56,248 bases of DNA from Verrucomicrobiota bacterium. GTDB lineage: Bacteria; Verrucomicrobiota; Verrucomicrobiia; Opitutales; Opitutaceae. The DNA lies in contig JACTNC010000062.1 in the NCBI GenBank assembly GCA_014584295.1, positions 1 through 56,248 of the forward strand, read 5' to 3'. The position numbers were made by a program, and so were the translations under genes. Under the pieces are notes generated by a model. It saw nothing but the letters and a program-made list of their open reading frames with translations. It searched no databases and was not told where the DNA came from. Position 1 is the stretch's first letter. The number at the start of each line of letters is the position of its first letter. This document shows positions 36,262 through 44,126 of this stretch, in pieces.

Positions 36262-37704
36262 ATGACACTTATCTCCCTCCCCCGCAGCCCATCCTTCGCC
36301 ATTCATACATGGTTTGCCCTGCTCCTGACAATGGCGCTCGTGCCCAGTGCGATGGCCGCACCCTCCCGGCCCAATGTACTTTTCATCGCAATCGACGATC
36401 TACGCCCGGAACTTGCGTGCTACGGGCAGAAACAGATTGTGTCGCCCAACATCGATCGTCTGGCGGCGCAGGGAGTGCTATTCTCCCGTGCCTTCGCTCA
36501 ATCACCCATCTGCATGAGTTCACGGGCGAGCCTTCTGACCTCGATTCATCCAACACGAACTCACATCACTTCCACAACTGCGGTTATCGACAGGGACCTG
36601 GCAGGCGCGATCACCCTTCCGGAAGCCTTTCGCCAGGCAGGCTATTACACCGTGGCGAATGGCAAGATCATGCACGAGAAGAGCGATGCCGCCGCCCGAA
36701 GCTGGACAGAGCCGGTTTGGATGCCACCTGTCGACGATCTTGCCTCGCTTGATGTAAATTCAAAACACCTCCGCTCAGCCAAGGGCCGGGGTCCGGTCTT
36801 CGAATCGGCCGATGTGGCTGACAACGCCTATCCCGACGGCCAGATCGCGGAGAAGTCCGCATCCGATCTGCGGCGACTCTCAAAGTTGGGCCAGCCGTTC
36901 TTTCTCGCGTGCGGTTTCATAAAGCCACACCTCCCATTCTACGCTCCGAAGAAATACTGGGATCTCTATCGGGAGGAGGACATTGCCATCCCGTCCAATC
37001 GAACGCCTCCCGAAAACGCCCCAACTCATCTCGCAGGGTCACGTGAATTCTCAAACTATCATCTGCGAAATCTCAAGGAGGGTACGGAAGAATGGGATCG
37101 CGCCCTTCGTCATGGTTACTACGCGTGTGTCAGCTACATGGATGCCTGCGTCGGCATCGTTCTCCGAGAATTGGAATCGCTGGGCATCGCCGACAACACC
37201 ATCATCCTGTTCTTTGGCGATCATGGCTGGCAGCTTGGGGAGCACGGCTATTGGGGAAAACACAACCTCATGCGACGCTCCCTGCATGTGCCTCTCATTG
37301 TGAAACCTCCCACCTCATTCGGGAAATTCGCTCAGGGAAGGACTGCGACAGGCATCGTCGAACTCGTTGACCTCTTCCCCACTCTCTTGGATCTTTCCGG
37401 CACAGCGATTCCGGCAGCGCTGCAATCACAAATCGAAGGCGTCAGTTTCTCGCCTCTGCTTCGCAATCCAAGCCGTGCCTGGAAAATCGCGTCGTTTTCA
37501 TGGTGGAACAACGCCGGCAATACGATTGTGACTGCTACTCACACCTATACCGATTGGCCCTCCGGGCAGCGCATGATGTTCGATCTCGAGCGGGATCCGG
37601 ATGAAAATGTGAACATCGCCGACCTGCCCGCTGAACAGGCGGCCGCTGCAAAACTCCAAACCATCCTTCATGCAGGCTGGAAGGCGGCATTGCCAGCGCG
37701 CTGA
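36262..37704 (+). CDS. Exported sulfatase of the iduronate-2-sulfatase-like type
   Basis: A 480-residue protein with a signal peptide (about 1-32, ending PSAMAAP). Metal and active-site motifs are FIAIDDLRPELACYG, the formylglycine segment C-M-S-S-R (Cys84), the GKI.H region, and FFGDHGWQLGEHGYWGKH, which is characteristic of iduronate-2-sulfatase relatives. The usual proline or alanine two residues after the modified Cys is Ser here. Such enzymes remove 2-O-sulfate from uronic acids in glycosaminoglycans, but bacterial relatives have other substrates too. It follows the first sulfatase after 228 bases and ends the enzyme part of the locus. Confidence 0.92.
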   Translation: MTLISLPRSPSFAIHTWFALLLTMALVPSAMAAPSRPNVLFIAIDDLRPELACYGQKQIVSPNIDRLAAQGVLFSRAFAQSPICMSSRASLLTSIHPTRTHITSTTAVIDRDLAGAITLPEAFRQAGYYTVANGKIMHEKSDAAARSWTEPVWMPPVDDLASLDVNSKHLRSAKGRGPVFESADVADNAYPDGQIAEKSASDLRRLSKLGQPFFLACGFIKPHLPFYAPKKYWDLYREEDIAIPSNRTPPENAPTHLAGSREFSNYHLRNLKEGTEEWDRALRHGYYACVSYMDACVGIVLRELESLGIADNTIILFFGDHGWQLGEHGYWGKHNLMRRSLHVPLIVKPPTSFGKFAQGRTATGIVELVDLFPTLLDLSGTAIPAALQSQIEGVSFSPLLRNPSRAWKIASFSWWNNAGNTIVTATHTYTDWPSGQRMMFDLERDPDENVNIADLPAEQAAAAKLQTILHAGWKAALPAR

Positions 37705-37906
37705 GGTTTCTCCTTCCCCTCCGATTCCCATCCGGAAATCCAAGAGCGTTCTTCTCGACGAGCATTTACGACCGTTCCAAGTCTTGTAAGTCCAAATAGA
37801 AAGGCAGGTGCATCAAGCCCGCGCAGCGCGCATACAACCTCCCTAAACACGGCATTTTGAGGTTGAGTTCCCAGGCGCGTCCACATCCGCTTGCTGAACC
37901 TACCCC

Positions 37907-38458
37907 ATGCACCCTGAACCCGAGAACGCGGAATCATCAAAGCAAAGTCTGTTGGCCTGGTTTGCGGTCGAAGTTCAGCCACACGAGCAGGATCTCCGTT
38001 CCTGGCTGCGCCGTCGCTTCCCAAGCGTCACCGATGTCGATGATGTGGTTCAAGAGAGCTACTTGCGTCTGCTGCGCGCCTGGAAGGCAATACCCATGGT
38101 GTGTGCGCGGGCTTATCTGTTTGCGACCGCTCGCAATGTTGTGCTTGGAACGCTTCGTCGTCCTCAGATTTTTTCCTCAATACCCGTCACTGAAGAAGCT
38201 GCTTTGAGCATCGTTCAGGATGAAACAAATGTCGCAGAAACGGTTTGCGCCCGGCAGGAACTCACCCTGCTGCTCGATGCGATTGATGCATTGCCCGCCC
38301 GTTGTCGTGAAATATATATTCTTCGAAAGCTCAAGGGCGTCTCCCAACGGGAGATCGCCGAACAACTCGGCATCTCCGAGCAGACCGTGCAGGTCCAGGT
38401 TGTCCGGGGCAACAAACGCTGCGTCCAGTACCTTCGCCGCCACGGCGCTCGATGCTGA
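37907..38458 (+). CDS. ECF-type RNA polymerase sigma factor (FecI-like)
   Basis: A 183-residue ECF sigma factor. Region 2 (about 25-90) has DVDDVVQESYLRLLRAW and YLFATARNVVL; region 4 (about 115-175) has LPARCREIYILRKLKGVSQR and the helix-turn-helix AEQLGISEQTVQVQV. It starts at an ATG at 37907 and is followed 28 bases later by fecR. The pair stands at the end of the lyase/sulfatase locus and has no receptor gene immediately downstream, where tgt reads in the opposite direction. Its best candidate partner is an STN receptor upstream in this window. Confidence 0.9.
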   Translation: MHPEPENAESSKQSLLAWFAVEVQPHEQDLRSWLRRRFPSVTDVDDVVQESYLRLLRAWKAIPMVCARAYLFATARNVVLGTLRRPQIFSSIPVTEEAALSIVQDETNVAETVCARQELTLLLDAIDALPARCREIYILRKLKGVSQREIAEQLGISEQTVQVQVVRGNKRCVQYLRRHGARC

Positions 38459-38486
38459 ATAATGGCAATTTCGAAGGATCGTCACG

Positions 38487-39521
38487 ATGAAACCGGAAAC
38501 TGAGTCCCGCGAACAGGACCGCATCGATCTCGAGGCAGCGGTCTGGTTCGAGATGCACAATTCTGGACTATCCCCTGAGCAGGAAGCAGAGCTTCAGCGC
38601 TGGCTGGCTGCAGACACCAGAAACAACGAGACATGGCAGGAGTTTACGCGAGCACTCCATCCCTTGCAGGCAATACAGGGATCCACCGAAGCGGATGACT
38701 TGGTCTTTGACCTCGCCCAGCGCAGAAATCGCGCCAGAAATCGGAAAAAGCTCCGTTTGATCTTCGGATCAACCACAGCCCTAGCAGCGGCCGCAGCCGT
38801 TGCCATCCTGCTGCTGCGGCCAAACATGCCTGCGTCGCCCGACGCAATACGTGCAGCGGGTACCATCGTGATCAGTCAGCCAGAGAAACGCATGCTGCCC
38901 GACGGCTCTGTAATTGAGCTGAACGCCGGCGCCATCGTTGAAACAACCTTCACGCCCACACGGCGCAATGTGCAACTCATCACGGGTGAAGCTCACTTCT
39001 CTGTCGCAAAGGATCCAGCACGACCGTTTGTCGTCCTCTCCCAGGGCGTGGAAGTATGCGCAGTCGGCACTGCCTTCTCTGTTGTCACATCGCAATCGGG
39101 CGTGAGCGTCCTCGTGACCCAGGGTCGTGTCTCCGTAGCACATACCGCCGAGAATCCCGTTGGAAACGCAGGTGTCCCGGAAACCTCGCCCGTTTTTGCG
39201 GATGCTGGCATGCGTGTCTCCATATCGCCCGCCGCAACACCAAAGGTTTCCCTCATTACTCCCGACGCAATCCAGCGGGACTTGGCTTGGCGCACACCGC
39301 TTCTTGAACTGTCGGGATCCACGCTTGCCGAAGCGGTTACCGCTCTGAATCGCGAGAACCGCATTCAGATCCAAGTCGCGGATCAGGACCTGGCCAAACT
39401 TCAGCTCACAGGCACATTTAGAATGGACGATGCCGAAGGTTTCGTGCGAGTGCTCGAGACGTATTTTGGAGTAACCGTCAAACGAGACGGGCTGACCCTA
39501 TCGCTTCAGAAAACGCATTGA
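38487..39521 (+). CDS. FecR family sigma regulator
   Basis: A 344-residue FecR protein with a cytoplasmic N-terminal part (about 1-90, containing a variant W-x-x-x-D-x-x-N-x-x-x-W), one transmembrane helix (about 93-113, LIFGSTTALAAAAAVAILLL), a FecR domain (about 120-220, LPDGSVIELNAGAIV, GEAHFSVAKDPARPFVV, GTAFSVVTSQSG) and a C-terminal STN-like region (from about IQIQVADQDL). AAGGA lies nine bases before the ATG, one of the better ribosome sites here. It should control the preceding sigma factor in response to a receptor STN domain. It is clearly a relative of the FecR at 888-1868 but divergent in sequence. Confidence 0.9.
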   Translation: MKPETESREQDRIDLEAAVWFEMHNSGLSPEQEAELQRWLAADTRNNETWQEFTRALHPLQAIQGSTEADDLVFDLAQRRNRARNRKKLRLIFGSTTALAAAAAVAILLLRPNMPASPDAIRAAGTIVISQPEKRMLPDGSVIELNAGAIVETTFTPTRRNVQLITGEAHFSVAKDPARPFVVLSQGVEVCAVGTAFSVVTSQSGVSVLVTQGRVSVAHTAENPVGNAGVPETSPVFADAGMRVSISPAATPKVSLITPDAIQRDLAWRTPLLELSGSTLAEAVTALNRENRIQIQVADQDLAKLQLTGTFRMDDAEGFVRVLETYFGVTVKRDGLTLSLQKTH

Positions 39522-39560
39522 GCCTCATTGCATGGCTGCAATCTCTTCTCTGAGTCCTCG

Positions 39561-40709
39561 CTAGCCGGAGCGACCAGACGCGCCGGCCTCATATCGCTCA
39601 ATCCACGCGCGGCTCCAGGGGGTGAAGTCGCCCGCTTCCAGATGCGCGCGGGCTTGGGCCATCAGATCGAGATAGAAGTGCAGGTTGTGGATCGTGAGCA
39701 ACGTTCCCGCCAGCATTTCACCGGACATCTGGAGGTGGCGCAGGTAGGCGCGTGAGAAGCGGCGCGTGTAGTTGTCGAGTCCTTCAACTAGCGGCCGCGG
39801 GTCCCTGCGAAAACGTTCGTTGCGGATGTTCATGGGACCATCGGGCGTGAAAACGAGCCCGTTTCGGGCCACCCGCGTCGGCATCACGCAGTCAAACATG
39901 TCAACCCCCAGCGCCACCATCTTGAGCAACTGCGGCGGCGTCCCGAGTCCCATCGTGTACCGGGGCTTATTTACCGGCAGGTAAGGCGTTGTCGCACCGA
40001 CCTGCTTCAACATCTCAGGCTCGGGCTCACCCACGCTGACACCACCGACAGCATAACCGGGGAAATCAAGTGCGGACAGCGACTCCGCCGCCTCCCGTCT
40101 AAGGTCGTCAAAGGTGGAGCCCTGGACAATCGCAAAGACATGATGCCCAGCGGACAGGAATCCGCTTTCGAGCGCGATCTGACGGCATTGCTCAGCCCAG
40201 CGATGGCTGCGCGCAACCGCCGCGGCACAGGCGTCCTTTTCACAGGGCCAGGGCGGGCATTCATCGATCACCATCGCGATGTCGCTGCCGAGATTGCCCT
40301 GGATTGTCATCACTTCCTTCGGGCCCAGGAAAAGACGCGCTCCGTCGATATGGGACTGGAATGCAATCCCGTCGTCACGAATCTCCCGCAGTTTCGCCAG
40401 GGAGAAAACCTGGAATCCCCCGCTGTCCGTGAGAATGGGACGATCCCACCCCATGAAGGTGTGAAGCCCACCGAGTTCGCGCACGAGTTCGCTGCCGGGC
40501 CGCAGATTCAGATGATACGTGTTTCCAAGGATGATCTGAGCCCCAATCTCGTGCAGATGGGCCGGAGTGACGGCTTTTACCGTTCCCTGGGTGCCTACAG
40601 GCATGAAGATCGGCGTCTCCACAATCCCATGCCGGGTTTGCAACCGGCCGCGTCGCGCGGCGCTTGCAGAGTCCGTGGCAAGCAGTTGAAAGTGTGAACT
40701 GGTCGGCAT
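39561..40709 (-). CDS. tgt: tRNA-guanine transglycosylase lacking the usual zinc cysteines
   Basis: A 382-residue enzyme that exchanges guanine 34 of target tRNAs for a queuosine precursor. Family motifs are present: TPIFMPVGTQGTVK, ILGNTYHLNLRPG, LTDSGGFQVFSL (catalytic Asp region), GGVSVGEP, MGLGTPPQLL, FDCVMPTRVARNG and FSRAYLRHL followed by TIHNLHFY. In E. coli the segment before SRAYL is C-x-C-x-x-C, whose cysteines bind structural zinc with a later His. Here the segment reads GLDNYTRRFSRAYL, with no cysteine, although the His in TIHNL remains. The ATG at 40709 gives a normal family length; upstream in-frame codons carry no family sequence. It is 40 bases from the convergent fecR gene. 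Confidence 0.93.
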   Translation of the reverse strand: MPTSSHFQLLATDSASAARRGRLQTRHGIVETPIFMPVGTQGTVKAVTPAHLHEIGAQIILGNTYHLNLRPGSELVRELGGLHTFMGWDRPILTDSGGFQVFSLAKLREIRDDGIAFQSHIDGARLFLGPKEVMTIQGNLGSDIAMVIDECPPWPCEKDACAAAVARSHRWAEQCRQIALESGFLSAGHHVFAIVQGSTFDDLRREAAESLSALDFPGYAVGGVSVGEPEPEMLKQVGATTPYLPVNKPRYTMGLGTPPQLLKMVALGVDMFDCVMPTRVARNGLVFTPDGPMNIRNERFRRDPRPLVEGLDNYTRRFSRAYLRHLQMSGEMLAGTLLTIHNLHFYLDLMAQARAHLEAGDFTPWSRAWIERYEAGASGRSG

Positions 40710-40809
40710 CGTTTCCACCGAACAGCAGGCTGAGGCGGCTGGCAACCCAACGCTTGAGGGTCGCATTCGTTCTCGCCTTTCTCTCTGCTCTGATTCGCAT
40801 GGACGACGA

Positions 40810-42732
40810 ATGCAACGCCCCTTCGCCGGACTCCCGACGGGACTTACCAGCGCACAAATTCCCTTGCTCGTCCTGACGACTGCCGCGCTCTGGCTGGCAG
40901 GCATCCACCTTCCCGGTCCCCCGGTTGCCGGGCTGGAGTCATGGCACGCCGTCCTGGTCGACGCTCATCTCCAGAAGCGCCATTTCGGGTCGGACATCGC
41001 CTTCACTTACGGGCCATTGGGTTTCCTGAGCCTGAGCGGTTACCAGGTCGACGCGCTTGGAATCAAATTTCGCTGGGAAATCATCGGTAAACTGCTCCTG
41101 GCACTTACGCTCGTTGCAGCGACTTCAGGATTCCGAGGGACGAGACGATGGCTGCTGCTTGGGTTTCTTGTCATCGGCGCGCCTTTCTTCGACAACACGG
41201 CCTCGCTCACGGTCGCATTCCTGGGCCTTGTGTGGCTGCTTCCTGCCGATGTCCCCTGGTGGAAGCGCCTGATCGCGCTGCTGTGGCTCGGCCTCTTCTC
41301 GCACTTCAAATTCGTGTTCCTCATTCAGGCGCTCTGCTGCCTGGTGATTTCATGTGCCACGCACGCATGGGAAAAACGATGGCGCGTCGTGCTGTCACTG
41401 ATTTTCGGATACGCCGCCATCTTTCTCGCAGCATGGCTCGCCGCCGGACAACAAATCTCCGATCTTCCGGAATACATCCGGCTGAGCCTTGAAATCAGCC
41501 AGGGTTACAGTTGGGCGATGGCAGTCGAACCTTCGGGCGCGGTTGCGGCTGTCGCAGCGTGGGTGATTGTCCACTGTGCCCTGTTGGCGATCGCAATGTA
41601 TCGCTCCGGTGGTTCGCGCGCCCTTCGCGTCGGCATGATCGCTCTTGCGATCACCCAGTGGTTCATTGCCTGGAAGCAGGGCTTCACGCGCGCCGACGAT
41701 CACGTCTTTGGCTTCTATTTTTTCTGCCTGTATTTTGGCGTGATCCTCACGATGGTCATTTTACCTCCAAAACAGGCATGGCGCCACGATCTCTCCATAG
41801 TGGCCTGCCTCGCGGGATTCGCTCTGACCAACCCTTTCCTTGCGACCTATGGTCCTCGGACCGCATGGAAACGCATCACGCGCTTTCCTCATGAACTGAC
41901 GCACCTTGATGCGTGGACAAATCGTTTCACAACCGCCTGGGCTTCGGCTGCCAGGGAGTCTGCCGAACTCAAACTCGCCTCAAGCGTGGGATCGTCCAGC
42001 ACGGACCTGTTCGCCTATGAACAGGGCATTCTGCTCCTGAACCACATCAACCACCAGCCGCGCCCGATTTTCCAGAGCCACACAGCCTACACCCGGGCGC
42101 TTCTCGAAAAGAACGCCACCTTCTACGCCTCAGACAAAGCCCCCGAGTTTGTGGCCCTCCGACTGAAGACAATCGACAAGCGGTATCCCGGCCAGGAGGA
42201 CTCGCTGGCCCTGCTGGAGATCGCTCGCCGCTACGACGTCGCGGACATCACCCCTTCCCATACGCTGCTTCGCCGCAAAGCATCGGATGCGCCTTCCAAG
42301 AGCGCCCTCGAGGAGAGAATCCCGATTGGCGTCTCACACCCCGCCTTTGGCGAGACGTTCAAAGTGCCACCCGCAGATGGCCAGGCTGTCTGGATGGAGG
42401 TGGATCTCACGCCCACTTGGTTCGGGCGTCTCAACGCCTTGCTCTATCACGCCTACCAGCCGCAGATGGTAGTGACGAAGGCCGACCGGAGTGAGGAGCG
42501 GTTCCGGATCATTTCAACCCAGTGCTCGAGTGGATTCGTTGTCCGACCGTTCATCGAATCCCACCTGGATTTCGCCGATATGATGCGGGGACGCGATCGA
42601 TCGACTGTCACGGAACTGAGAATCGAGCTCGACAGCGCGGGCGACCTTTCACTTTGGGAAAAGCCTGTCATCCGATTCTACTCTCTTCCCTTCCTGAAGA
42701 TCGCCTCTCCGTTGAACGCGCCTTCTTCCTGA
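40810..42732 (+). CDS. Polytopic membrane protein of unknown function
   Basis: A 640-residue integral membrane protein. The first half (about 15-360) has roughly nine to eleven hydrophobic helices, among them LLALTLVAATSGF, LLLGFLVIGAPFF, VLSLIFGYAAIFLAAWLAAG and FYFFCLYFGVILTMVIL. The C-terminal half (about 370-640) is soluble, rich in charged residues, and probably extracytoplasmic. The layout of many helices followed by a large soluble domain recalls GT-C glycosyltransferases, and an early loop contains HAVLVDAHLQKRHFGSDIAF, but no definite catalytic motif is recognised. It is divergent from tgt and ends 14 bases before the convergent eboF. Confidence 0.75.
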   Translation: MQRPFAGLPTGLTSAQIPLLVLTTAALWLAGIHLPGPPVAGLESWHAVLVDAHLQKRHFGSDIAFTYGPLGFLSLSGYQVDALGIKFRWEIIGKLLLALTLVAATSGFRGTRRWLLLGFLVIGAPFFDNTASLTVAFLGLVWLLPADVPWWKRLIALLWLGLFSHFKFVFLIQALCCLVISCATHAWEKRWRVVLSLIFGYAAIFLAAWLAAGQQISDLPEYIRLSLEISQGYSWAMAVEPSGAVAAVAAWVIVHCALLAIAMYRSGGSRALRVGMIALAITQWFIAWKQGFTRADDHVFGFYFFCLYFGVILTMVILPPKQAWRHDLSIVACLAGFALTNPFLATYGPRTAWKRITRFPHELTHLDAWTNRFTTAWASAARESAELKLASSVGSSSTDLFAYEQGILLLNHINHQPRPIFQSHTAYTRALLEKNATFYASDKAPEFVALRLKTIDKRYPGQEDSLALLEIARRYDVADITPSHTLLRRKASDAPSKSALEERIPIGVSHPAFGETFKVPPADGQAVWMEVDLTPTWFGRLNALLYHAYQPQMVVTKADRSEERFRIISTQCSSGFVVRPFIESHLDFADMMRGRDRSTVTELRIELDSAGDLSLWEKPVIRFYSLPFLKIASPLNAPSS

Positions 42733-42746
42733 TCTCGGAACAACCG

Positions 42747-44126
42747 CTACACGCGCCCAAGACAGGCGTCCAGCAGCCGGTCATGAACCTGCGTGGCGGA
42801 GATTCGCTCGTCCTTGTCGCCTCCGCCCGTTCCGATCAGAATCGGCCAGTCCCGCGTGTCCGCGGGGCACGTTCCGTGCGATCCTCGGACAAGAGAAGGA
42901 TCCAGCGGAATCAGGTCCATCAACATACGAAAGCCCAGCGCCTTTCGCAGGAGCTTGAGGGCCACGCGCGCTTTCGGAAACGTGATTGAGGGATTCACAA
43001 ACAGCTCCACCGGATCATATCCGTACTTGCGGTGAATATCCACACAGCGGGCGAAGTCCGGTGCCTTGGAATCATCATTCCAATAGTAGTAGTTGAACCA
43101 GGCATCCTCCGACGCATAGGCGACGAGATCGCCCGAGCGCTCATGATCAATCCCTTCGCGCCGCTGTGCGTCTGCATCGAGCACGCGGGCAACTCCCTCC
43201 ATTCTCTCCATCTCCGCCTTTGCCGTTGCGATCATGGACGCTTCCTTTACGTAGACGTGAGCGACCTGATGATCCGCGATCGCGAAAACCCGGCTCGCCC
43301 CACAATCCAGAAGTTCGCGCCCGAGTTCCTCCTTGATCGTGATCCAGCCCTTCGCGCGAAAGGCCCGATTGAGGGAAATCGAGCGTCTCACCGCGGTGAT
43401 CCCATACTCGGAGAGCACAACCGTCCTCACGCCTCGCTTGGAATATCCGTCAATGAGCGCGCCCGCAACACGATCGATCGCCCTCACATCCTCGCGCAGT
43501 TTCGGATCATCCGGGCCAAGTCGCTGAAGATTGTAATCCAGATGAGGCAGATAGACGAGCGACAGATCCGGGCGGTGGCGTTCCTCGATCCATTCGGCAG
43601 CGCGTGCAATCCATTCCGACGAGGCAATCCCGGCCATCGGTCCCCAAAACGCGGGAAAGGGAAACTCGCCGATGTCCGATTTGATCTCCTCACGCATGCC
43701 CATCGGCTGGGTGTAGATGTCAAAAACCTTCCGTCCATCGGCACAGTAGATAGGACGAGGCGTGATCGACCAGTCCGCACTGGAGTACATGTTATACCAC
43801 CAGAAGAGTTTCGCGCAGGTGAATCCGGGACGCCTTTCGCGCAAGGTCTCCCAGAGCTTGCGCCCCCGGACAAGGTGATTCGACTGCTTCCAGAATTGAT
43901 GTTCTTCGAGTTCGCGATCGTACCAGCCGTTGGCCACACAGCCATGCCCCGACGGTGAAAGACCGGTCAGGTACGTGCTCTGGGCGGTGCAGGTCACCGC
44001 AGGGAGGACCGGCCTGATGCGAACCACACCGCCTCGCTTCGCCGCCGCCGATAGATTGGGTGTGTCCTCGCCGAGGATGCGCGAAGTAAGTCCGACGATA
44101 TTGAGTACGGCGGTGCGCTCAGCCAT
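42747..44126 (-). CDS. eboF: EboF-like alkaline-phosphatase-superfamily protein
   Basis: A 459-residue protein of the nucleotide pyrophosphatase/phosphodiesterase branch of the alkaline phosphatase superfamily. The likely nucleophile is the Thr in LPAVTCTAQSTYLTG, followed by SPSGHGCVANGWYDR, LPHLDYNLQRLGPDD, VVLSEYGITAVRR and DHQVAHVYV. The position often held by an Asp-His metal pair reads S-E-Y-G, and the first N-terminal metal Asp is replaced by Asn in LNIVGLTS. These may be features of the Ebo branch or mean altered metal use. There is no signal peptide. It overlaps eboD by eight bases and is the last gene of the operon. Confidence 0.85.
   Translation of the reverse strand: MAERTAVLNIVGLTSRILGEDTPNLSAAAKRGGVVRIRPVLPAVTCTAQSTYLTGLSPSGHGCVANGWYDRELEEHQFWKQSNHLVRGRKLWETLRERRPGFTCAKLFWWYNMYSSADWSITPRPIYCADGRKVFDIYTQPMGMREEIKSDIGEFPFPAFWGPMAGIASSEWIARAAEWIEERHRPDLSLVYLPHLDYNLQRLGPDDPKLREDVRAIDRVAGALIDGYSKRGVRTVVLSEYGITAVRRSISLNRAFRAKGWITIKEELGRELLDCGASRVFAIADHQVAHVYVKEASMIATAKAEMERMEGVARVLDADAQRREGIDHERSGDLVAYASEDAWFNYYYWNDDSKAPDFARCVDIHRKYGYDPVELFVNPSITFPKARVALKLLRKALGFRMLMDLIPLDPSLVRGSHGTCPADTRDWPILIGTGGGDKDERISATQVHDRLLDACLGRV

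Noticed and set aside
39527..39542. Hairpin ATTGCA-TGGC-TGCAAT between convergent fecR and tgt
   Set aside because: Only six base pairs, AT-containing and without a proper T tract; too weak to call a terminator.
43032..43958. 308-codon plus-strand frame over eboF
   Set aside because: Shadow of eboF, which has clear superfamily motifs and a coupled start.
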